Shown in pieces: positions 1 to 11,088 of a DNA stretch of 64,000 nucleotides. This DNA comes from Brachypodius melanocephalos (taxonomy: Eukaryota > Chordata > Aves > Passeriformes > Pycnonotidae). The position numbers were made by a program, and so were the translations under genes. Numbering within the stretch: the first letter of the stretch is position 1; every line of letters begins with the position of its first letter. The stretch lies in the NCBI GenBank assembly GCA_013398615.1, contig VZSR01001685.1, positions 31,675,396 through 31,739,395 on the forward strand, read 5' to 3'. Under the pieces are notes generated by a model, which did no database searches, had not been told where the DNA came from, and worked only from the letters and a program-made list of their open reading frames with translations.

Positions 1-2763
1 AAAGGAAAAACCTATTATTTCAAACATCTGTCTGCACTAGAAAGCTTCCACCAAAAGCACAGGATGTGTCATAATTAAATGGCTTGGAAATAATTTCTTG
101 AAAACAGAAATTTTTTATTCAGTCATGCATAGAAGAACAGAGGAGGTTTTCCCCTCAAAAAGCTTCCTTGCAGTAAATTATTATACTCCCAAGAAAACAG
201 GATCTGATATGAATCCAAAACAGAATTAAAACTTTTAAGCATATGAAGGTTTCATTTTTGAAGATGGAGGTAACCAGTTTATAAATTCCCAGGTTCTGAC
301 CCCTGAGGGTTCTTTTTCTCTATACTGATGTTTCAGTCACTCATCAATAAAACGCTTGCTGGTCACCTGAGTAATGGAACAAAGAAGAGTTTGAGTGATA
401 AGAGTTTGCCACTGCTCAGATGTTCCTGAGCATGGATTTCTTCTATGTGAGGAGCAAGACCATGACTTTCTTTATGTATCCTCACCCAGTGCTGCAGAGA
501 AAGTGGTGTCTGCAGAGAAAATAGATCAAAAAGCATTCCTGATATGAATTTAGATTCAGGGATGTGAGTCAAGAGCCAGACATACATATTTTGCAGGGAA
601 GGAATGAGAACCTGAGTGTCTGACACTTATCTAAGTGATGGTCTCATAGTCATAATCCCACAGTGCACCCTCAAGGAAAAAACTTGCATTTCTGTGAATC
701 TCTATGAAAAACAATGTTTCTTTGAAAGATCTAGACCTAAAACCAGAGGTGAAGGAAGAAGGACGAGCTGGGTGAAATGTCATTTCAAACAACTTCTTGA
801 AGTTGCAGATTACAGTGTTTATGGATAGAGGTTGAATATATATCTGGGCAGAACAACTCTCAGTCTATTTAAAAGAAGAAACAACCCTTTTGTGGGTAAG
901 TGGGAATATCATACCAAACTGTGCAACAACATACTTAGACTAAGAATTGAAATTTCCCTCTGTTCCAAAGAGATAGTAATCACCACAGGAAAAAGGAATC
1001 TGTCTGTTATCCTTAGAGAAAAGTGCTAAAATATATAAAAGTTCAATAAACAGTTTCACATGGCAGCAACACTGTTTAGCTGAAAACCTTCAGATCTTTC
1101 ACTCCTGTATAAAAAGACATCAGTTTTTGAAATGTACATACTAAAAGAAATGCAGCAACATGATTGTTGTGAATATAGAAAACTGTTTGTACACAATCAA
1201 GTTAGGTAATGGTGCAAAAAATTGCTCTATAAATCAATCAGCCCTCTATACTTGTTTCATTAAGGGATAATATAACTCTGATATCATTTCACTGAAGTTG
1301 GCTAAGCTTCTCATACTTGATTTCCATCCAATTTTTTTAGCAGAACTCAGCATTTTAGAAACAAAGGAAAGAGAAAAAATCCAGTGCAGATGTACATTTT
1401 CCTGATATTTAATGCAGAACAGCAAGGTTGCAGTACATTAGTCATCATGGCAAACAGCCGATATGGAATATTAACTGAACTTTGAAGAAAATCTTTATTT
1501 GTTCTAAAGGCCTATACTGGTGTTTGTAGAACATTTTAATATTCTGTAGTGGGTGTGAGAGTTATCATTAAGTGAGGTCTTTACAGCAAAACCTGTCTCT
1601 ACAGGCAAATTTTGCAGCTCTAACTGATGGTAATGTGTAGCCATACAGTCAGAACTTAAGTCAATTTTTGCCATCTTGATTTGTACAATTTTATTCTGAA
1701 ATGCTTTTTACAGAATGAGAAAAACAGCCATTGATATTTCCTGGAAGCACCTCATTCCTGATTCACCTCCTGCACATTCTTCACTTGATCCTGTTAACAA
1801 CCCTCAACTCTTAGAAAAGGTGCTAAGCTCCCTCTTCTGCCGTTTAGCTCAATGGGTTGACAGGGGATTTTGGCCAAATGTGTGATCATGTCATGTGCAA
1901 GATCACTTAGTCTTTGAGTGAGGTGAGATCATGTGTCTCCTTAAAATCATCTTGTATCGAGTTTGAAGGGAACCATATAACATTTCACGCATGCAATCAT
2001 AAGTCATCTGATATATCAAAAATAAACACATCCTCAAAAATATTGGCTCACCCTCAATCCTCTTTGATGATGTAAAGTGAAATTCATCAGATTTACTACC
2101 TTGGAGGTTCTATTCTAAAGGGTAAGCTACAGTATCTGTCCTCAAGTGTTCAGAAATCATACTCGTACCTAATGGATAATTTCCATTTCAATTCTTGGAC
2201 ACATGAAAAACCATGAAAATAAGCAATTGGCATGATTTTTCTTTTAATGATGAACAAGTTAACATTTGTAAAATAATTTTTGGCTCTGATGTCATGTTAT
2301 TTTGTAAGCTGAAGCAATAAGAGAGGCAAATGCTAGTTTTTAAACATTTTTCATGGTGTAGTCATATTTTCACTCCATCATCTTTTATGTCTGTATTTTT
2401 AATCCATTTCAACAACACAGTTTTATATATTTTCATTTTGTTCATTCTAATACATTCTTTCACTTGCATTTTTACTCACCTTTTTTCTCATGCTGTGATA
2501 CATTTCTCCCTCTCTTTACATTGTAATAAACTCTATCTTCATTGATCTGCTGATCTGGGCATAAGACCTTCTTTACCTTGGCTTGTCCTTATTTTAGCCC
2601 AGAAATAATTATGTTCCACCTAGTTCCAAGGTACTTATATCTCACCTCAGAAGAAGGTTCTCCAAGTGGCAAATAGATTGCACAAGGGTTAGCAAGGTCC
2701 ACCCTGTGTAGCAGAGACCTCTGAACCTTCCCATGCTCCACCACAGGAGACGGCAAAACTCTT
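1..2763. other. Unannotated AT-rich stretch
   Basis: I see no recognisable gene, RNA or mobile element here. The open frames are all under 90 codons, overlap each other on both strands and have no familiar motif. A strong donor-like site (GTAAGT) lies at about 896, but the frames before it are interrupted. Probably ordinary intergenic or intronic DNA. Confidence 0.6.
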
Positions 2764-2802
2764 ATCTTCACTCATCAGAGTAGTCATCTTCACTCATCAG
2801 AG
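2764..2802. repeat. 17-bp perfect direct duplication
   Basis: The sequence ATCTTCACTCATCAGAG occurs at 2764-2780 and again at 2786-2802, a period of 22 bases. The match extends two bases further left with one mismatch. This is a small local tandem duplication with no gene attached. Confidence 0.9.
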
Positions 2803-3081
2803 GCCCATCTCCTACCAATATTATTTGTGTTTCTTGTGCTTGTCCATGTGCCAAACACTCATATCCAGATTCCTGGATCTGTGTCCACACTGCCTGGTTC
2901 ACATGGCACTCTCAGCCTTACCATCTAGCCCATAAATCCTTTCAGCTCTTTGAAGTCTATGGCCCTGATCCTCAGACTTCAAAGCATATTCCAGTCTGAA
3001 TAAACATATACTGCCTAAATCAATCTCACTGCCTCAGTGCCCTCTGCAGTTTTACTGTAATGAAAGTGATGAATGGATTTA

Positions 3082-3145
3082 ATTTTTTTTGTTGTTTTGT
3101 GGGGGACTTTTTGTTTGTGGGGGTTTTTTTGTTTGTTTGTTTTCC
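3082..3145. repeat. T/G-rich low-complexity tract
   Basis: Runs of T are interrupted by short G runs (GTGGGGG twice) and by GTTT units. It is low-complexity sequence with only two long G runs, too few on this strand for a classical four-run G-quadruplex. Confidence 0.8.
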
Positions 3146-5458
3146 CCTTCTGTTAGTGGAAGGCTTAGAAGCAGGTGTCTGACTGATGAGAAAAGACATT
3201 CCAACTTTTTGCCCCCTCTACGCTAGGTCAACCATCATCAGAATTTAGCTAGCAGAATCATATGTGCTAATGCATCTATAGAATTGCAATGAAATACATC
3301 CTTGGTTAGCAAGACAGGAGAAGGTTGGTCTGCAGACGCAGACATGGCTTATAGGTAAACGTGGCAAAAGAAGTGTGAAGCAGTAGCTGTAAAACAAGGC
3401 AACAGAAGTGAAACAGGACAAAGACAATGAAAGAGAAAAAAGGAGAGGAAGACTGACTATAAATCTGTTGAGTTAGAGCAGAATTGCTTTTTCTTCATCC
3501 CTTAATAAAGTAGAAATATTTTTAAGTAGGGTGTGCAATGTGCCTTTTTCATACTAGGAAAAGTGGTAAAACTGTTATCTAATTAGTTATTAGGATAGTT
3601 AAGGTGTTGCCTTGTGTTTAGGCGGAAGCAGCTGCAGTGAAGATTAGATTGGTTCAAACCAGAAGAGGGACAGCCTGTAATTATTCCAGTCCTCCGAGCC
3701 CAGAATTTTACTTTCCATGGGCAGCTGCAGGATATCTGGGCAGCTGCTTTCTACCATTAACGGAGAGGTAAGTGACTTTTTTAGTCCATTTCCAAAATCA
3801 GATTGATCTTAGACTGGCAAACATCCAACACTTTTGGTATCTTCCTAGCTGTGTCAAAAACGGAGAGCAATAGAGATGATTTATTAGAAAAAAAGGGCAT
3901 CTGTGATATATGCAGCCCAGACAAATATATATTTTTGATTACCAGCCAGGTAATTTTGCTGCAGGCTGAAGACATTAACACCCAGAGAGGACTGACAGCA
4001 TGGGTGACTGCTTGAAAAGGAAAGAAAAAAAATTCTTTGGGTCTACCATTTAAATATTTTTCCAGGGCAACCTTTGAATCAAGATGGCAACAGATTGATC
4101 TTGTAGACTAACAACTGATAATAAGGTTTTAAATATTCCATGAAGAGAAGAAATAGTTTAAGGCCTTTTAGTTAAAGAGAAGAACTAACAACCTACTGGG
4201 ATCAAAAAGGTTTGACTTTGCTGAAACAGTTTGGGATGAAAAGAGTAATCAAAAAAGTCTTAATTTCCTTTTATGACTCAACAGACAGAGTTCATACAGG
4301 CAAAACAGATAAGAACTTTAATGGTTAGAGAAAAAGGTGCTGAGTTTGTAAATGAAGTCAGTGTGGAAATCACTCCTTCCTATACATATTTAAAAAGTGA
4401 GCAGACAAAGAACAGGATAAATGTGTTTTACAAATGCTAGAAACATATGTAACAAGATTGTTGTATTAGAAACATATGTTGAGGGAAAATTATGATTATA
4501 TTGGAATCAAGCTATCAACTGGGAGATAAAATTACCAACATATAGAGTTTGCAGATGGGTGAGGTAAAACAAAAGTAATGAGAGAGGCAGAAATTTGAGC
4601 ACAGGGAGAATACTGAATAAACAGAAATAAATGACACTAGGATTTTGGCTGACACAATAGGAACTATTTGAAGTAAATTGAAGAATGAGATATGGAAAAA
4701 GCTAGTCCTTGGATCTTGCCAGAGAACTTCACAAGAGAATGAGAAAGCATTATCAGGAAATGTTTTTACAGATGAAGGAAGTCTGTATCAAACTTGGTAT
4801 AATGATCATGTTAGGAGTTCAATTGCCTAGACATTTCCTAGGAAAATATTAGTGGGGGAAAAGTAGGAAGGAAGCATGATTTTGAAAGTAATACAAGATT
4901 ATTTTCTGTACAGGAAAAGGGTAATGTGAATGTAGGGACTAGAAATAAAGCAGATACAATTAATATAGTCAAAGATGGGGAGAATAATAAATTAATTAGT
5001 GTAATACCAAGGCTGAAATGTCAGAAAGACTGTAAAAAGGTAAATAGGAATTTTATTTTAGTAAAACCAGACTCTGAATGGCTATTAATAAATTAAAAGT
5101 AGCCTGAAAGCACGCAGCTCTGCCAAAGGAAATCCAGAAGGCCATGTGAGATATGTTTCAGAAGGATATATTCAAGATACAAATAATATATTGTGAATGA
5201 AGACAGAAGCACTGAGGTTGTTTCAGGGAAGAACAGTGCAGTTTCTACTTCCAGTGTAAGAGCAAGTATAGAATTAATTTGATGACAGTAGTGAAAGTTT
5301 CCAACAGCTTAAATGACCTATGAGCTTTCCCCATCCATGGTGTTACCACCACTGACATAAAAGCAGGAGAAGGAACTGGGGTCAAAGAGAAGAGATTGGA
5401 TGTGAAGAGGGAAATTATAAATGTCTAAATGTATACTCATATATTTTCCTGCTTCTAG
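3146..5458. other. Gene-poor stretch with purine-rich plus strand
   Basis: No intact gene is visible. A strong GTAAGT donor at 3768 follows a 17-codon frame starting with ATG at 3717, but nothing ties it to a downstream exon. From about 4010 to 5400 the plus strand is markedly rich in A and G, with many GAA, AAG and GGA runs and frequent stops in every frame. That asymmetry is what a decayed transposon coding strand or a transcribed intron can leave, and I could not assign it to a family. The stretch ends at a splice acceptor (TTTTCCTGCTTCTAG) immediately before the Ig-like relic. Confidence 0.5.
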
Positions 5459-5739
5459 GGGATGAGCTTCACAAATGAGCCTGGGTGCCATGCACAGGGC
5501 CCAACAGTGATCCTCCAGTGCACATCATTCATTTCAGATGTGGAGAACCTGACTTGAGACCATGATTTTTCTATTAAAGGAGGACTCAGTTCTCTGAGGA
5601 AACTACTTTTTCATGAACAAACAGGTAGCCTGGAGCAAGCTAATTTATCTTTTCATTCTGGAGATGATACAATTGTACCACTGATACAGCATTTGCTGTT
5701 TGTTGAGTGTTGGCTCAAACACTCCCAAAAGAGTGGCAG
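5459..5739 (+). pseudogene. Decayed exon of a KIR/LILR-type Ig-like C2 domain
   Basis: This looks like one extracellular Ig-like domain exon of a leukocyte receptor-complex type receptor, a cell-surface immune receptor family. A polypyrimidine tract and AG precede 5459, and CAG/GTGACT follows 5739. The 281-base length fits Ig exons of that family. Reading from 5459, one frame is open across almost the whole exon. It carries GPTVILQC (the first-cysteine strand; TVILQC is typical of KIR domains), then, after a stop, GGLSSLRKL and later QANLSFHSGDDT, resembling the ANFSI...D..GTYRC end of such domains. The frame has a TGA at 5555-5557, and the second-cysteine region is eroded: a shifted frame gives Tyr-His-stop where Tyr-x-Cys is expected. 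No signal-peptide exon or further Ig exon was recognised nearby. What is seen is the motif order and splice sites; the family name is inference. A chance frame is possible but unlikely given the ordered motifs. Confidence 0.5.
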
Positions 5740-6017
5740 GTGACTGAGGAGTGCCAGGACAACATTTCAATGCATGGCATAATTTCACCCAGAACTGCTG
5801 ATGTAGTCCTAAATTTCCTACTGCCCTGCAGCTAGTACCTCTGTTCTGCTCTGGAGACAAGAATATCAGTTCAAGCTGTTGTTCTAAAAAAATGGAGTAA
5901 CGTGAAGCTGTACCTGCCACCCCTTGAGGTCACGCTCCTCAGCCTTCCATAAAACTTCCTTCTTCACCTTTATCACTGGCTCAAAAGGGCCATTGCTGAA
6001 CCTTCTTCTTTGTTTAT
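5740..6017. other. Unannotated spacer
   Basis: Nothing recognisable follows the Ig-like relic. A minus-strand open frame of 91 codons overlaps the relic and this spacer (5645-5920). It has no known motif and is read as a shadow frame. Confidence 0.5.
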
Positions 6018-6112
6018 AGTATATAAACTATATAAATATAGTATATAAAGTATATAAATATAGTATATTTTATAGATATATTATATTTATATATGTATAT
6101 ATATAAAAACAT
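6018..6112. repeat. AT-rich tandem repeat, 22-bp unit
   Basis: A 22-base unit made almost only of A and T (AGTATATAAACTATATAAAT then AT) occurs at 6018-6039 and 6040-6061 with one difference. It then degrades into TA-rich sequence up to about 6112. It is an expandable AT-rich minisatellite. Confidence 0.85.
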
Positions 6113-8684
6113 ACATTGCAAATATCGCTGAAACCAGGTTTGGTTTTAAATTATCTGTGGTTTGTTAATTTAATATGTACAGGAGTCTTTTGTTTCACTT
6201 TATCTCAGATTACTTCTTTTCACTCTGAATTGCCACAAAATAATAAAATGGACAGAAATTATTTCCATTCTCCTGGCTGTCATCACCTTTATGCAAGAAA
6301 ACTACTTCTTACCCATTTTTTGACAATATTTGCAGCCAATGCACTCATGTTGATCAGTTCAGCCAAAATCACTTTGCATTCCTGTCTAGACACAGGACTA
6401 GATTCTGTCTGGATTTCTAAAGCCACAAAGAATCCAGAGGAGAACTGCTGGATTTACCCAACAGAGAAGTGGACAGACACTCTGATGATTTCCCCTGTGC
6501 AAGAAGTACACTTCTCTCACAAAAATATAAACAGTACTCCTTCAGGTAAAAATCTGTTCACTTTGTGAAATGTAACATCTTAGTTATTAGGAAGATTAGG
6601 TACAAAAAATATTCACACTTGCAAAGAGAAAAAGTCACGTTAAACCTCTATTAGGCAGCAGTCTTAGTGTAGGAACTAAGACCATATATCTCAAAATTCT
6701 TCATGTGTTTACTCCTATTACCTTTATTCCATGGCTCAGTTCTTATTTGTTCTCCAGTCCTGTACAATTGGCCTCTTGGCAGCTGATCATCTGCACTATT
6801 TGCAAAATTGGCCATTACATAGACTTTTAACAAAAATGTGTATGTGACTTGTATTGATCTATTAATTCAACTTCCAGTTTCATCCCCACATCTACTTTGG
6901 ATCAGTAAATTTTGCATATCCACTTAACTCCCATCTCAGCACTCCTCAGTCAAAAAGTGCTATAAACATTTGCCTTGCTATGCATCTTCCAAAGGACTGA
7001 AGCTGAATGTCAGATTGAGTACTAAATACTACACAAAGTCTACACACATGCTACTAAATACTGCAGAAAAAGGGCTCCACAATTGATTCCCTTTAAAACA
7101 AAACTGTCTTGGGGAAAAACAGAAAGGAGAAGGGATACATAGATATAGCATCACAATATGACCACCCAGATTGTTGTGTTTGTGAGGTATGAAGGGAACA
7201 TATGAGCTCTGTCTTTCTTCACACAGAAAAAGGCTCAGAGTTTCTTTTCCTGGAACAAGTTAAGAAATAGGAGCATCAGTAATTTTCTTGTTCTGAGATG
7301 ATTTGAACTAATGGTCAAGTCTGAAAGCCCACTGCTGTAAGGACTGTTAAAGCATACTTGTGACATTTTGTGTGTTCCTTGACGTTTATGGATCAATGTT
7401 ATGAGGTTGGTCTCACTGCTGTTTCCCTCTGAGTTTGTGGTAATCCACGCATTTCTCCTTTCATTCATAGCAACCTCACACTCACATGCAACAGACTGGT
7501 AGCAGCAAGCACAGGTCCCTGCTGTATAATTGTCAAGAGAGGAAAGAGCCGAGAAACATTTGAAATGGATACAGATGAGTTTTGTAATTATTGCAAGAAA
7601 ATATGGATAGAAACATTTAAGATTGTAAGGGAAAGTGATTAGTCCCTGTTTAAGCACCTCTTAGCAGTGTGTCAAAGCACAAAGAAAGAAAAAAACCTTA
7701 CGACTTCCAGGTATATTTCTGAGGATCTGAATAACTCATTATGTCTACTTACATTATCACAATAAGGCAATGTAATCATTCACTCACTAGTCTTCAGCAA
7801 TGAAAAAGAAAAAATGGTTAAAATATTGAAAAAATAACATTTGCAAAACATTACTTTTGTCAGGGGTAGTTGTCTGGTCTCGTGCCTGAAAACCATCAAA
7901 TCTCAAAATACAGTCTTTTTAAAAACTTTATTCCTTTACCCCAAACAAATATAAAATAGTGACACTGGCACTCCTCAGGTTCTGAACACAAATACATTTA
8001 ACAGCATTTGAGTCACAGCAGCACAGTGCAGTCTCCCTGAGTAGACCTGTCCTCCTACATGGACCCTAGCAAAATTAACAGGACCCCAAACATCTCCAAA
8101 GAAGTACACCAGAACATGAGAACCTTGATTATTCCAACCACTGCCATATATCTATATTCTGGAGTAAAACTGAGATCTTCATTTTCTGCTTACACTTAAC
8201 TATGGAAAGGAATCATTTGGGATTATAATTATACATATGATGCTCAGGGAAATTATAATAGCTCTGAAGGCATCACATCTTTAGCCTGCATTTTGTATTA
8301 GACATGTTAGAGAATCCTTAATGAAGCATTTTACATCCCATTAAATCTTTATTGCACACACTACCTCCTACTAAAATTCCTTAGTCAATACATAAGTGCA
8401 GGTTAAAATCAGATACACTTATAAAATATAAACATATTGTACAAATTTCCTGCATGTTAGAGTTAATACAGCTTCTTAGAGAAGGATAGAACCACATGAA
8501 TTTGGTGCAATACTCACAGAAATAACTGCTAGTGGTAATACATGCTAGATGAAGATCAGGTTACATTTGTGTACTCTTACATTGCAGTTACCAGAATCTT
8601 GATATATGACTGAAAATTAATATACTTAAATTCAATAATTCTCTAATATAAACCACCTGGTTTTAATTTGTGCTAATAAATGAT
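6113..8684. other. Unannotated stretch with a 150-codon open frame
   Basis: A plus-strand frame runs from ATG 6116 to a stop at 6566-6568. It contains one hydrophobic segment of about 22 residues near its start, and a good acceptor (6186-6209) and a CAG/GTAAAA donor (after 6545) lie inside it. I do not recognise the protein. A 140-codon minus frame at 7235-7657 is also unrecognised. Otherwise nothing is visible. Confidence 0.4.
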
Positions 8685-9190
8685 TGTGGTGGGTTGAGCC
8701 TGGTTGGATACAAGATGCCCACCAAGACCACTCTATCATTCCCCTCTTCAGCTGAACAGGGACAAAAAGTATGATGAAAGGCTCATGGGTCAAGGTCATG
8801 ACAAAGAGGCGTCACTCACGAGTTATCATTACAGCCAAAACAGGCTTGACTTGGGGCAAAAGACAATTTAATTTATTGCCAAGTTAGAGCAGAATAACGA
8901 GAACTAAAACCAATCTTAAAATTACCTTCCATCTTCCCACCCACCCTTCCTAGGCTCAACCTCACTCACGATCTTCTCTCCCTCCTCCTCTCCAGCAGTA
9001 CGGGGGAGATGGGGAATAAGGGCTGAGGTTCAATACATCCTTGTGGTTGTCCCTGCCATTCCTTCCACCTGAGAAACTCCTCATACTCTGCCTCTGTTCC
9101 AGCCTGGGGTCCCTCCCATGGGAGACAGCCCTGCATGAACCTCTCCAACATGAGTGCTTCTCGTGGGCCACAGCTGGACAAGAACAGCAT
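8685..9190 (-). mobile_element. ERVL-like avian LTR, 3' half, truncated
   Basis: On the minus strand this is the 3' part of the same LTR family as the full copy at 11089-12117. The LTR 3' terminus is intact at 8685 (CCCACCACA on the minus strand) and the poly(A) signal AATAAA lies at 8872-8877. The terminus-to-signal distance is about 187 bases, against about 183 in the full copy. Toward the right, the blocks with CCCATGGGAGACAG and the following Cys/Gly-like repeats match the family until similarity stops near 9190, so most of U3 is missing. Overlapping short frames on both strands are by-products. Family identity rests on recollection of the avian LTR consensus and on the match to the other two copies in this window. 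Confidence 0.8.
8872..8877 (-). promoter_or_regulatory. LTR polyadenylation signal AATAAA
   Basis: AATAAA on the minus strand, 187 bases from the LTR 3' end, at the same relative place as in the full-length sister LTR. It would have defined the retroviral RNA 3' end. Confidence 0.65.
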
Positions 9191-9209
9191 TATATCAAGC
9201 ATTATATCC
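9186..9209. repeat. 12-bp tandem duplication at LTR breakpoint
   Basis: AGCATTATATCA at 9186-9197 is followed by AGCATTATATCC at 9198-9209. It sits where the truncated LTR loses similarity, so it may mark the deletion or rearrangement junction. Confidence 0.75.
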
Positions 9210-11088
9210 AGCAAGTGTGCAAAGATCACTGAAGAATAAAACAGGTATCAAACCTGGACTAAACATTTTTAAGCACTTAGCTAAATCTCACTGATGGTAG
9301 TAGGGCAATGTAATTCACTCCAGGTAAAAGCAAAACTAAAAAGACAGATGGGAAGGAGAAATTTGTAGAGAAGAGGGAATGAGTACACCAAATTCCATAT
9401 ATTAAAAAAGCAGTATTTTTGTTGTGACATCATTTTCTGTTTCTGTTTTAAAATTTAGAGTGAGATACAATTTCAGTTTAATTTTGTTAGTCATCTGGCC
9501 CAAATGTTTCCTTCCAAAGATATCATCAGCCACTGTGACTTGGTCAAATTTGAGCTAACATTGAGCACCACCCTCAACACTATAGAGACCTGCTGCTGAA
9601 CTCCAAGTACTTGCTTCAAACACTAGCTTTGTAGGAGCACAACTGGAAACAACTCCAACCTAGGCACAGTTTTTCTCCATCTATTCTTTCAAATGTTTCA
9701 GACTAAATAATTAAAATTATACATCACCATTCTTATAGCATGGCGATAAACATGGAGGTTGTGACCCCACGTGTCTATGCTGCTAGAAGAAATTAAATAT
9801 AAAGGTTTGCTACTATCCTTGTCACAAGTGTAGTAATAAATGGCAGAAATTTCCACCTAGTTACGAGAAAATTCTCTTGATAAAACTCTTCAGCCATACT
9901 AATAGAACCTTCTGCCCAAGTTAAAAATGAATATGCTTACTATTGAATGGTTCCAATTAGATCAAGAAGTTTCATGTCTATTTTAGGCATCACTTAAAGC
10001 AAATTGTCATTTGTTGTGATAAAGCAGCCACTGTTCTTAACAAATTGACTTTTAAACAAATAAAAAAATATTATTTATCTTTTGATTTATACTTAGTCAA
10101 GAAGAACATTCCCCAAACTTGTCTTTCAAGGTAGCTTTTAATTTTTCTTTTTTTTTTTTTTTTTCACTAGAGTGATTAAAGTACAGGCAGAGGCAAAGAG
10201 CCATCCCAAGGCACTGTACCATTTAAGGCCTATACTGAAGTGACAAACTCTGATACCCTCTTCCAGGTTTTCTTCATACAAGTAAATTCTAGCCTCACCA
10301 ATGACTTGAACCAGAGACTTCAAATCAAGGACTTGAACCAATTCTGCTCAAAAATCTTGAAAGCTGAACCTGTCCATTCACAATAATAAATTATTATGGA
10401 ATGAAACCTGAAAAAGTGGAGCTCAAAAGAGAGATTATTTTATAACTGAAATGTCACCAAAACACTGAAATAAATAGAATTTATGTGTTTCTTGAGCACA
10501 CTATGTTTTTCAAATATGGGACTGAGCATCTCTTGGGCCCTCAAGAATGAAGATATCTCCTGTGCCTTCAAGAAACACATGATGGTGACTTGTAATGTAG
10601 GCACTGCCCTAAAACCACAGTCAAACTGTTGATTTATCCAGTCTCACATCCTCTCTCCAGTAAGACCAGCACCTACTGCAGCAGAGGAAGATAAAAACTT
10701 CCAGAGTGCTTAGTGATGATTCTAATCAGGTTTCATCTGTAACAGCTGGCAGCAGCACAGTCTAAAACTAAAAATGTGTTGTAACAGGGCTCTTAAAGAA
10801 GACAGAAGGACGGTGGTTTTTAAGTTTAATTTCTTTGTCAAAAATAATATCTGCTTCAGATTTTCTACTTGTATGAGTCTTTGAGTGCTTAGACTACAGA
10901 ACTCATTGTACCTACCAGTGTACTTTTAAACTCTCGTTCTTCTTCACTGTTCATCTGCAGTGACACTGCCATGAAATTGAAGAAAAAATGCAATGGAGCA
11001 CTTACATGTAAAGTTCAGGAATCAAAGCTTTAGACTGAGGGAAGTGATTCACTTGGCTGCCTCTCATTACATATTCAAATAAAGAGAC
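9210..11088. other. Unannotated stretch
   Basis: No gene or mobile element is recognised. It contains a poly-T run at about 10142-10164. Open frames are under 70 codons and unremarkable. Confidence 0.55.

Noticed and set aside
3082..3145. Possible G-quadruplex
   Set aside because: Only two runs of four or more G on the strand. It is T/G low-complexity DNA.
8962..9232. Three overlapping frames of 63-87 codons
   Set aside because: They are inside the truncated ERVL-like LTR.
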